NCBI GenBank assembly: GCA_025331435.1
Contig: JAIWNI010000005.1
Location: 434,001 to 498,000 of the forward strand
Reading direction: 5' to 3'
DNA from: Choanephora cucurbitarum
Taxonomy: Eukaryota > Mucoromycota > Mucoromycetes > Mucorales > Choanephoraceae
Length of the DNA: 64,000 bases
Shown here: positions 13,273 through 20,999 of the stretch, piece by piece
How positions within the stretch are numbered: the first letter of the stretch is position 1
Layout: each line of letters opens with the position of its first letter
Translations under genes and position numbers: made by a program
The notes under the pieces: model-generated
The model's input: the letters and a program-made list of their open reading frames with translations, nothing else
What the model was told of the DNA's origin: nothing
The model's database searches: none

Positions 13273-13777
13273 TTATTTGTTGGCTTTTCGTTGTTGAATG
13301 GAAGATAAAGCACGTTGGCCAGTGAAGAAGGTGATAGGGACCAAACCACTGAGGTAGGTCAATGTTTGAAGAAGGTTGAGTTTTGTCCAGTAAAGGTAAA
13401 AGAGATATTCAAGTGAGACTAAAGAGGCCAAAAAAGAAGCAATATAAACGGTACGAGCCTTTGATCCTTTAGAAAGCTTTGAAATAACTGTTGCCGGTGT
13501 GTAGCCAAGACGGAACCACTATTTTTTTTTAAATAAAGAGAGTCAATACATATCAATTCTAACGTTTTGAGGCAAAAACACTTGCGTTCATCAGCAAGAA
13601 GATCCAAGGTGACAGAGTGATGAGCGTGAATGCTAAGGAAAAGGTGACAGGTGGCATCTTTGCTTCTTCTCTAAAGATGTGTTGGATTTCAGGTTGTAAT
13701 TCAAACACATCTTCTTGTCCTGCTGCGTGCACAAAGGCAATCAATGAAGCTGTAATAGTCAACAAGAAGGCGGACAT
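13273..13777 (-). CDS. SWP1: Minimal ribophorin II/Swp1-type oligosaccharyltransferase subunit
   Basis: Two exons on the minus strand (13777-13580 and 13518-13273) give 147 residues. A signal-peptide-like start is followed at once by the conserved ribophorin II C-terminal block: PEIQHIFREE, then MPPVTFSLAFT, three predicted membrane spans, YWTKLNLLQTL and a short basic tail. Family knowledge: Swp1/ribophorin II is a non-catalytic subunit of the ER N-glycosylation complex; the yeast protein is about 286 residues and the human about 630, each with a luminal domain before this block. That domain is absent here. The intron donor is GTTTTT, weak, but it is the only choice that preserves frame and gives NASWFRLG, matching the family. 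Confidence 0.8.
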
Positions 13778-14082
13778 ATGACAAAGTGCTAAACGAGAAA
13801 AAGAAAGATAGGATTTTGACCTGAAAGTCGTGTAATGCTTAAAATTTAATTTCATAGCCAAACACTACTGTATGTAAGCCAATCAGAATGCTCCTTCAGA
13901 CTTGATCAATAAGAAATGGCCAAAGCATGAATATGGTAATGATGACATGAATTTCTAGCTTCTTCAGCTTTATTATAAATATAATATTAGTGCACTATCT
14001 ACAAGTTAAAAAATATGAAAAGGAGAGTAACGGTATGAAAGTATATGACGAGATGAAATGATGATATTGGAGGAAGCGTGGT
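13778..14082. other. Short spacer between the bZIP gene and the OST subunit gene
   Basis: About 305 bases between two minus-strand genes. It must hold the bZIP 3' UTR (if that gene runs to 14083) and the promoter of the OST gene. An ATG at 13861 opens a frame into the OST gene, but it adds a segment without signal-peptide character, so the ATG at 13777 is preferred. Confidence 0.5.
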
Positions 14083-15645
14083 TTACTGGCATGTAGTAGC
14101 AATATATCTTTTGACTTTGTGAAACTGTCTACAAAGGATGAACTTCTTGTCAATAGGATCTTCTTCCTCTTCTTCTGCCTCTCCCGCTTCTCCTTCTTCT
14201 TGAGATAAAGTAGAGAAATGAGTATTGGATCCTGCTTCACACTGTGCAGCAGCAAGTTCACACAAATATCTACCTAATCTATGTTGAAGCCAGACAAGTG
14301 GGCAGAATGCTGTTATCAGAATGCATGCGTTCATTGTCATGGTAGTAAGTGTGCTATCTTGTATCGTATACACCTTTTGGTGCACTTGTTTTACTTCTGC
14401 TGACTGTTCTTCATTTTCAGTAAGATAAAATCTTCTTTCTTTCATAAATGTCAATGGCTCTAAATTTCCCAACAGCCTTTGCCTCTTTGTCTGTCATAAT
14501 AGTAGATCCAGTAAACGGATTCTTCTCATCATAACGAACAAAAGTAGAGGGTGGTGGCAATGGTCCAGAAGGGCTTAATCTAGCGGTTGCCAGGAGCTCT
14601 TCAGTACTCATAGTCATTGTATGTGCTAACACAATGGACATGAGTGCAGGAGCAAGAAGAGGATACTGTTGGAACATGATAGATGCATCGTTGGATATGT
14701 GGCTGGAGGTTTCTTTTGACAAAACTTGGTTCATGTTCCAATGAGGTACTAGAGCATGTGACAGGTAGGTGTTTGTGTTGCCATTGTTTGGATTCTGAAT
14801 GCCTGGGCCTCCTGGCAAGACAAAGTCCCAATTATCTGGAAAATCAGTAAATAAATTAGGTGGTGATGAAAGAGTTGATTCATCAGAAGAAGAGAAGGAG
14901 GAGGATGAACTGTTTGACAAGTTCAAGGTAGAATTTAGCAGAGAGGTGTTATCAAACAGAGGAGTAGGCTGTTGTGTATCGGTGGGCATATTGATGCCAC
15001 TCAACATTAGGTCAACACGCAACTTGTCATTTTCTTTTGAAGTTTATCTACTTTAGTCTTGAGCCATTTCAATTCAAGCTTCAATTGGCTGTTTTCTGCT
15101 TTCTGTTGATTCAATTCATCTTCCAGACTGCCTACATACTCTATAAAAGGTAATTTATTAAGTCGTCAGCAAATTGCCTTTTTGGGATACACATTTCCAA
15201 TGAGGTTTTCTTTTGCTTTACCCTTTCTACGATTTCTGAAATTACGAGCAGAAATTTTGTTTCGAAGTTGGCGTCTTTCTTTGCTACTCATTGCTTTCAG
15301 TTGAGACTCCGGAATATGATCGTTGATAGGCCTAAAATCGAGACGACTGGTGGTTGAAGCAGGCGGCTTATTTCCGCCTGACGATGTTTGTTTTCTCTTC
15401 TTGGGCGTTATTTGTGTTTCGCTCGAGGAAGAATCTTCAAATTTGCAAGATGAATCTTCATTTAGTTTGAGTTGAGCACAACCTGCCTGTTGAGCTTCTT
15501 CTCCCAAAAGAAACTGAAATAGATCAGCATCTGATAAAGCAAAAGAAGCTTGTTGCTGTTGTTGTGTCAATGGTGATTGTTGCTGTTGCATGGGCTTATT
15601 ATCATTGTTTAGTTGCGAAGCGCTTGAATGATCTTCGAGTACCAT
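14083..15645 (-). CDS. bZIP transcription factor, 3' end uncertain
   Basis: Exons 15645-15222, 15140-15019 and from 14968 onward. The first exon holds Gln-rich and acidic stretches and the basic region, RRQLRNKISARNFRNRRK, which matches the N-x7-R rule of bZIP DNA-binding helices. The second exon gives the heptad zipper (Leu in SLEDELN, QLKLELKWLKTKV). A 50-nt intron (15018-14969) restores frame. The third exon runs to a stop at 14417 (365 residues). A second open frame overlaps from about 14472 and runs to 14083 with protein-like content. A one-base indel in the GGG run at 14468-14470, or a weak 49-nt intron, would join them to about 476 residues. An LTR array sits 162 bp upstream of the start. 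Confidence 0.75.
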
Positions 15646-15803
15646 GTTAAAGCTTGATTGGAAAAATCTTTACTGTTGCTCATCACTCGGTTTTTGAAGA
15701 AGAAAAATAAATGAAATTTATTAAAAAAAAAAAGAGGGTATTTTTATTATTTTATTTTTATGTCTCCACTCTTTTTAGTGTGTCACGAGCTCATTTCCTA
15801 AGT
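15646..15803. promoter_or_regulatory. Remaining bZIP promoter/5' leader, cut off by the retroelement array
   Basis: 158 bases separate the bZIP ATG (minus strand, 15645) from the target-site duplication of the LTR array. It contains an A/T-rich run at 15720-15770. Anything that lay further upstream in the ancestral promoter is now more than 10 kb away, beyond the array. Confidence 0.5.
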
Positions 15804-15807
15804 AGAT
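15804..15807. repeat. Left target-site duplication AGAT of the LTR array
   Basis: AGAT immediately before the first LTR is matched by AGAT at 25936-25939 after the third LTR. A 4-bp duplication is within the usual 4-6 bp range for Ty3/gypsy integrases. A four-base match can occur by chance, but both copies abut the LTR ends exactly. Confidence 0.65.
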
Positions 15808-16063
15808 TAAAATGAGTAGGGCAACTGAAGTTCAAATGAAGTGGGAGTTAGAGTCACGAGAAAATAAAAGATGACTTTCTATTATTATTCTGTGCAAAAG
15901 ATAATGTTCTTTATTTCTTAAGGAAGTTCATATTTATATAATTTCTAACTATGATGAGGAAATTTCCAGAAGTTGGAATCGGGCTAACTAGTCTTCACTA
16001 GAAATTACTAGAGAACTCAGGAAAGTACAGATTTAAGGACCGATCACTTTGCTACTCGCAACA
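15808..16063 (-). repeat. LTR copy 1 (3' LTR of the proximal element), 256 bp
   Basis: Boundaries come from comparing the three copies: shared sequence begins TAAAATGAGT and ends CTCGCAACA on the plus strand. On the element's own (minus) strand the LTR starts TGTTGCGAG and ends CATTTTA. By eye all three copies are identical. The polyprotein stop codon (16033-16035) lies inside this LTR. In the element's direction the LTR points toward the bZIP gene. Confidence 0.9.
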
Positions 16064-19000
16064 TCCGGGGGGTTAGAAGAGACAATGTCCTCATTGGAAA
16101 AATATTTCTTCATTCTTGAGGCATGGACGTTTTTCAGAACTTTTCCGTTGACAACATCGACTACATCGAACCGATCAGAAGAGAGGACCTGAGAAACACG
16201 ATAAGGGCCACGGAACCGGGGAGTGAGTTTCTGAGAACGGCCATGAGCTGCATTGGACAGGACAGGGCAGTCCACCAGAACCAGATCATCGAGAATAAAG
16301 AAGGGCGGTTGTCGTTGCTCGTTGAAGCGGATAGCATTCTTAGCCTGAGACTTGATGTTTTCTGCTTGAATCACCTTATTTGCGTGTTGGAAGAATTCCT
16401 TCTGCTGTAAGACATATTCTCCTAGAGGAAGTACAACCGTGTCATGATCGGGTGTGGCCAGGAGGCGAGCTTCGTAACCATGGACTACGCTAAACGGCGA
16501 AAACTTGGTGACCTGATGCGAGCTAGAGTTGTAAGCCAACTGAAATTCTGGTAGATGCACATCCCAAGAGTCTTGTCGTTGATTGATCTTTAAATATGAG
16601 GAAATCATGTTCTTGAGCGTTTCCATAAAGCGTTCAACTAGTCCATTTGAGCTGGCGTGGTAAGCAGGCGCAAAGCGTTGTTCTATGCCAAGGTACTTGG
16701 AGAGGGACTGTATGAGAGTTCCAGAGTATGGGGAGCCATTATCACTGAGCAAGACCCGGAACAGACCATGTTCACCGATAAAGTGAGAGAGACACTCGAC
16801 CAGACATTTGTCGTTGTTTTCAGAGATAGGGAATAGAGACACATAGCGTGAGAACATACATTGGATCACGATCACATATCGATTGCCAGAGCGTGACATT
16901 GGGAGAGGACCGAAAGTGTCAATAGCCAAGACGTCAAAAGGGCGAGTGGCAGGATCCGAGTGAACTAAGTTAGTACGCCCTAGAGTAGAATTCGTACGCT
17001 TTATTCGCTGACAGGTTTCGCATCGGTTGACTTTATCCGTAATCCATTTCTTCATGTTGGGGAGATGGTAGAGCCGAGCAAATCGTTGGAGGGTACGACC
17101 AATGCCAAGGTGTCCAGCTGTCGGATGGCTATGCAGTAAGTCAAAGATGTCATCCTTGAGGGATTCAGGCAGCACGGGGCGGGGGCCACAGAGGAGGATA
17201 CCAGACTCATCAGAGAAACCAGGAGGAAGAGGACCATCGCGGAGTTGTCGACAAAAGGGATCAAGAGACTGTGCAGAGGCCAAGTCGGAAACGTGGAGGG
17301 CGCAAATGTAGGGCCTGGCAGGAGTGCGTTCCACCATTGGATAACGGCTGAGGGCGTCAGGGCCAGCGTTCTTAGTGCCAGGGCGGTAAACCACCTCGAA
17401 GTCGTGTTGTTGTAAGAGAAGAGTCCAACGAGCCAAGCGACCACGCAGATCGGCGGTTTTACTCTTGTTCAGGAATTGGAGCGAATGGTGGTCGGTAATC
17501 ACGGTAAACCGAGTGCCTGTCAAGTAATGGGCGAACTTTTTGATTCCCCAGACGATAGCAAGGGCTTCAACCTCAGAGACACCATAGTTGCGTTCTGCAG
17601 GGGAGAGAGAACGAGATGCGAAAGCGACAGCATAGGCGCGATTGTTGGCGGAATCGCGTTGGCAGAGGATAACCCCAATTCCAGCAGTACAGGCACCATC
17701 CGTATGCAGTTCAAATGGTTTAGAGAAATCTGGGAAGCGAAGCACCGGAGCCGAAGTCAAAGCCTGTTTGAGGCGGACGAAAGCCTCTTGTTGGGCCGAC
17801 GTCCAACACCAAGTAGCATCTTTCTTCAGGAGATCATTGAGAGGAGCAGCCAACACCGAGAACTTGCTGATAAAAGAGCGATAATAACCGGCGAGACCAA
17901 GGAAAGACCGAAGAGAAGCGATATCCACAGGTTGGGGAAAGTCAGACACAGCACGAACCTTTTCGGGATCAGTATGCAGACCATCAGGGGTAATAGCATA
18001 ACTAAGGAAGGAGATTCGATCACTCGCGAACTTGCATTTCTTGAGGTTGGCGGTGAGTGATGCGTTACGAAGGCGAACCAGAACAGCTCGTAGGTCAACC
18101 AGATGTCGTTCGAAATTTGGACTGAATACAATGATATCATCCAAGTAGACCAGACATATTTGCCATTTGAGACCAGCGAGGACCGAATCCATGAGCCTTT
18201 GCATGGTAGCAGGAGCGTTAGTGAGGCCAAAAGGCATGCGGATAAACTCGTAGAGACCACCTCTGCAGATAAAAGCTGATTTAGGCTTTGCGTCGTCGTC
18301 AAGTTCAATTTGCCAGTAACTTGAAGTCAAGTCTAACGTGGAGAATATCTTGGCCTGGCCTAGACTATGAATCGAATCATCAATTCTAGGTAGTGGATAA
18401 ACGTCTTTGGTAGTGACAGCATTCAACCGGCGGTAGTCTACGCAGAAGCGAGGGGAACCATCCTGTTTGCGGACGAGAACAACAGGGGAAGACCAAGGAG
18501 AGTTACTAGGGCGAATGATGCCCTGCTTCAGCATATCATCAATCAGGGAATCGATTGTCTCGTTCTCGGCGGCGGAGGCCCGATGCGGGGGCTGTGACAA
18601 CGGTCTAGTCTCGTTCGTATGAATGGAATGTTTCACTAGCGGCGTAACCGTCCTGGGCTTTGAGTCGAAGCAATCAGGGAACTCGTTAAGTAGCTCTTGC
18701 ATGGCTACTTTCTCTTCGTAAGATAGATGTGAACCAATGCAATTGGAAAAGTCGACAGGGTTAGACGATGATTTAGAAGTGACTGGAGAGGAACTGATAG
18801 AAAAGATTTCGAGAGACGGAGAGATATACTGGTAAGTAGCATTTTTTTGTCCTTTATTAATATGTTTGGTTGAATTGCTAAGATTGGCTAACTTAATTGT
18901 GGCTAGGCCAGCCTTGTCGAAGTTAACCAGTCCGGAAGCAACTGTCAAAAGTTTCTCAGCAGCCAGTTCCGGAGGGGTAGAGACGAAGACAGCAGAACTA

Positions 19001-20511
19001 GGAGGTCCACAGACCTCAACGTAGGCATGATGTTGCCCAGGTAGCTTCAGGGAGGAAGCCATAGAGACACCAGAAACACCAGAGACACCAGAGACACCAG
19101 AGACACCAGAGGGGAAACGAATAGTGTTTGTATCCGTGTGAATGACTGCACCAAGGCGCTTGAGTTGAGGATAACCCAAGATGGTAGGATGGGATAGATT
19201 GTCAACTACATGGTACTCGATCACCGTCTGGATGGGACCAATCATGGTGGCGACGGACACCGTTCCACGCGAAGATGCATTTCCGTTGTTTGCAATGGTA
19301 AACGAGGCAGCAGAAGAGGAGTCGGGCTTGAGGCCTAGTTTGTCAGCCACAGAGGCTCGGATGGCCGAAATATTGGCACCAGTGTCCACCAATGCCTGAA
19401 CCAGATGGCCTTGTAGAGTGATGTTGATCCGGGGAGTCGAGACCGAAGGGCGTGCAGAACCAGAAAGAGAGATGTTTTGGATGGTAAAATCAGCCGGTGC
19501 TAACGGATCATCTTCAATTGGTATGGCGGCATACTGAGGAGTGGGAGTAGGAGACGTGTAAACAGAGTTTACCGACGGATCCGATTTTTCTTCTGAGACA
19601 GCCACCTCAACTTGATTGATGGAATGTTGTTTGCGTTGGCGACACTTTTTACTTAGATGACCCACTCTGGAACAGTGATCGCAGATGGGTTCACCATCTC
19701 TGGTCCAACGGTGAGAGGTCTTAGGCCGGCGGGGCTGCGAGTGTGGGGCACCTGAACCACCAGAGAACCCACGAGAGCCCGAGGACCTAGGAGAACCACG
19801 GGAGCTAGGAGAACCAGAAGAACCAAGGGGACTAGAGCGGCGCTGGAAAGCGTCGATCTCCATGGGCGACGGACCAACCGAGAGATCAAGAGGGGCAGGA
19901 GTGTTAGAGTCCAGGGAGAGTTGTGCGAAAGCGTCTTCAAGGAGGAAGTCATCCGAAACGAGGGCGTCCTCAATTTGACTAGCGGCATCGGCGATCTTCG
20001 TCCAGCTAGTCAAAGAGGCAATGTTGGGAACCACAGCAGCACGGAGGCGAGGATTCATACCGCGAAGGTAGATCGCACGAAGAGTGTTGGAGTCCAGGCT
20101 GTGGCCTGCGGGAAAGTCCAAGACGACAGATTCAAAGAGCATTTTGAACCGTTTGGATGACATGTTGTCCTGTCTAAGTGATTCGAGCCGCTTGCGCAGA
20201 TAAGCTTTGTATTTTTCATCCGAGACACCATAGATATCCTTAAGTCTAGCTTTGAGTTCCTGCCATTGAAGGTTGGCTTGAGAGCGAGAAACCCAATTAG
20301 CGGTTTCCTCAGGAAGGTAAGCAGCAATGTGTAGTTTCTTATGCGCAACAGTTAGGGCAAGGCGATCGCATTGAGCTTCGTAATTGGATAGCCAATGATT
20401 GAAATTAGTCTTGGGGTCATACTTTGCACAAATGGTAGTATTAGCCAAGCGACTTTCGGATACCAATTGAGAGATTAAGTTAACTAAGCGTTCGTCAGTA
20501 GTAGGAGACAT
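16033..20511 (-). CDS. Gag-Pol polyprotein of Ty3/gypsy element, proximal copy
   Basis: Single 1492-residue ORF. Order: retrotransposon gag domain (about 35-180), CCHC zinc knuckle CDHCSRVGHLSKKC (277-290), aspartic protease DTGA (376-379), a (GVS)n run near 469-483, reverse transcriptase with YLDD (789-792), RNase H (TDGA about 937; ITDHHS about 1005), integrase zinc finger (H1128-C1167 region) and catalytic D1198, D1257, E1294, then the GPY/F module (RFRGPY, about 1432). The protease-RT-RNaseH-integrase order defines Metaviridae. No chromodomain follows the GPY/F module. No frameshift separates gag from pol. The last ten codons and the stop lie inside the 3' LTR. The C-terminal tail is short. 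Confidence 0.95.
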   Translation of the reverse strand: MSPTTDERLVNLISQLVSESRLANTTICAKYDPKTNFNHWLSNYEAQCDRLALTVAHKKLHIAAYLPEETANWVSRSQANLQWQELKARLKDIYGVSDEKYKAYLRKRLESLRQDNMSSKRFKMLFESVVLDFPAGHSLDSNTLRAIYLRGMNPRLRAAVVPNIASLTSWTKIADAASQIEDALVSDDFLLEDAFAQLSLDSNTPAPLDLSVGPSPMEIDAFQRRSSPLGSSGSPSSRGSPRSSGSRGFSGGSGAPHSQPRRPKTSHRWTRDGEPICDHCSRVGHLSKKCRQRKQHSINQVEVAVSEEKSDPSVNSVYTSPTPTPQYAAIPIEDDPLAPADFTIQNISLSGSARPSVSTPRINITLQGHLVQALVDTGANISAIRASVADKLGLKPDSSSAASFTIANNGNASSRGTVSVATMIGPIQTVIEYHVVDNLSHPTILGYPQLKRLGAVIHTDTNTIRFPSGVSGVSGVSGVSGVSMASSLKLPGQHHAYVEVCGPPSSAVFVSTPPELAAEKLLTVASGLVNFDKAGLATIKLANLSNSTKHINKGQKNATYQYISPSLEIFSISSSPVTSKSSSNPVDFSNCIGSHLSYEEKVAMQELLNEFPDCFDSKPRTVTPLVKHSIHTNETRPLSQPPHRASAAENETIDSLIDDMLKQGIIRPSNSPWSSPVVLVRKQDGSPRFCVDYRRLNAVTTKDVYPLPRIDDSIHSLGQAKIFSTLDLTSSYWQIELDDDAKPKSAFICRGGLYEFIRMPFGLTNAPATMQRLMDSVLAGLKWQICLVYLDDIIVFSPNFERHLVDLRAVLVRLRNASLTANLKKCKFASDRISFLSYAITPDGLHTDPEKVRAVSDFPQPVDIASLRSFLGLAGYYRSFISKFSVLAAPLNDLLKKDATWCWTSAQQEAFVRLKQALTSAPVLRFPDFSKPFELHTDGACTAGIGVILCQRDSANNRAYAVAFASRSLSPAERNYGVSEVEALAIVWGIKKFAHYLTGTRFTVITDHHSLQFLNKSKTADLRGRLARWTLLLQQHDFEVVYRPGTKNAGPDALSRYPMVERTPARPYICALHVSDLASAQSLDPFCRQLRDGPLPPGFSDESGILLCGPRPVLPESLKDDIFDLLHSHPTAGHLGIGRTLQRFARLYHLPNMKKWITDKVNRCETCQRIKRTNSTLGRTNLVHSDPATRPFDVLAIDTFGPLPMSRSGNRYVIVIQCMFSRYVSLFPISENNDKCLVECLSHFIGEHGLFRVLLSDNGSPYSGTLIQSLSKYLGIEQRFAPAYHASSNGLVERFMETLKNMISSYLKINQRQDSWDVHLPEFQLAYNSSSHQVTKFSPFSVVHGYEARLLATPDHDTVVLPLGEYVLQQKEFFQHANKVIQAENIKSQAKNAIRFNEQRQPPFFILDDLVLVDCPVLSNAAHGRSQKLTPRFRGPYRVSQVLSSDRFDVVDVVNGKVLKNVHASRMKKYFSNEDIVSSNPPDVASSKVIGP

Positions 20512-20522
20512 TTAGAGGCAAT

Positions 20523-20685
20523 GATAGCGATAAACACCGAAAAAGAGTAAGTAGCGATAAACACCGAGAGAGAGTAGGTAGCGATAAACACCGAGAGAGA
20601 GTAGGTAGCGATAAACACCGAGAGAGAGTAAGTAGCGATAAACACCGAGAGAGAGTAAGTAGCGATAAACACCGAGAGAAGAGAT
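20523..20685 (-). repeat. 27-nt tandem repeats in the retroelement leader, proximal copy
   Basis: Six head-to-tail units (first and last slightly degenerate) of a 27-nt motif beginning GTAGCGATAAACACCG on the plus strand, starting near 20524, 20551, 20578, 20605, 20632 and 20659. They lie between the primer-binding site and the gag ATG, in the RNA leader. The unit is a multiple of three and leaves two frames open. There are no unique spacers, so this is a minisatellite and not a CRISPR array. Confidence 0.9.
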
Positions 20686-20726
20686 AACTTGACAGATCAG
20701 GGAATACGAGTATGGGCGGGGGGAAA

Positions 20727-20743
20727 GAGCAGCTTCTCCACCA
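20727..20743 (-). promoter_or_regulatory. Primer-binding site of the proximal element
   Basis: Directly after the 5' LTR end, the element strand reads TGGTGGAGAAGCTGCTC. It begins TGG, the complement of a tRNA CCA end, with no gap from the LTR, as expected for a tRNA primer site. I cannot say which tRNA without the genome's tRNA set. Confidence 0.65.
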
Positions 20744-20999
20744 TAAAATGAGTAGGGCAACTGAAGTTCAAATGAAGTGGGAGTTAGAGTCACGAGAAAA
20801 TAAAAGATGACTTTCTATTATTATTCTGTGCAAAAGATAATGTTCTTTATTTCTTAAGGAAGTTCATATTTATATAATTTCTAACTATGATGAGGAAATT
20901 TCCAGAAGTTGGAATCGGGCTAACTAGTCTTCACTAGAAATTACTAGAGAACTCAGGAAAGTACAGATTTAAGGACCGATCACTTTGCTACTCGCAACA
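20744..20999 (-). repeat. LTR copy 2, shared by both elements
   Basis: Exactly 4936 bp from copy 1 and, by eye, identical to it. It serves as the 5' LTR of the proximal element and the 3' LTR of the distal one. No target duplication or host DNA occurs at this junction. Confidence 0.92.

Larger units (their letters stand above)
15808..20999 (-). mobile_element. Ty3/gypsy LTR retrotransposon, proximal copy
   Basis: Complete element of 5192 bp on the minus strand: 5' LTR 20744-20999, primer-binding site at 20743-20727, a 27-nt repeat leader, one gag-pol ORF (20511-16033) and 3' LTR 15808-16063. Its 5' LTR doubles as the 3' LTR of the distal copy. All coding and cis parts except a clear polypurine tract are present and undamaged, so it looks young and potentially competent. 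Confidence 0.93.

Noticed and set aside
15813..16063. LTR defined as TG...CA on the plus strand (starting TGAGTAGG)
   Set aside because: The preceding TAAAA is shared by all three copies, the primer site abuts TAAAA directly, and only the longer definition gives matching AGAT target duplications.
17476..18060. 194-aa plus-strand ORF (repeated at 22412-22996) as a separate gene
   Set aside because: It is antisense to the reverse transcriptase/RNase H region, has no motif, and is open only because of codon bias on the other strand. The same holds for the other plus-strand ORFs in the elements.
20523..20685. CRISPR-like direct repeats
   Set aside because: The units are contiguous 27-nt tandem repeats with no unique spacers, inside a retroelement leader of a eukaryote.
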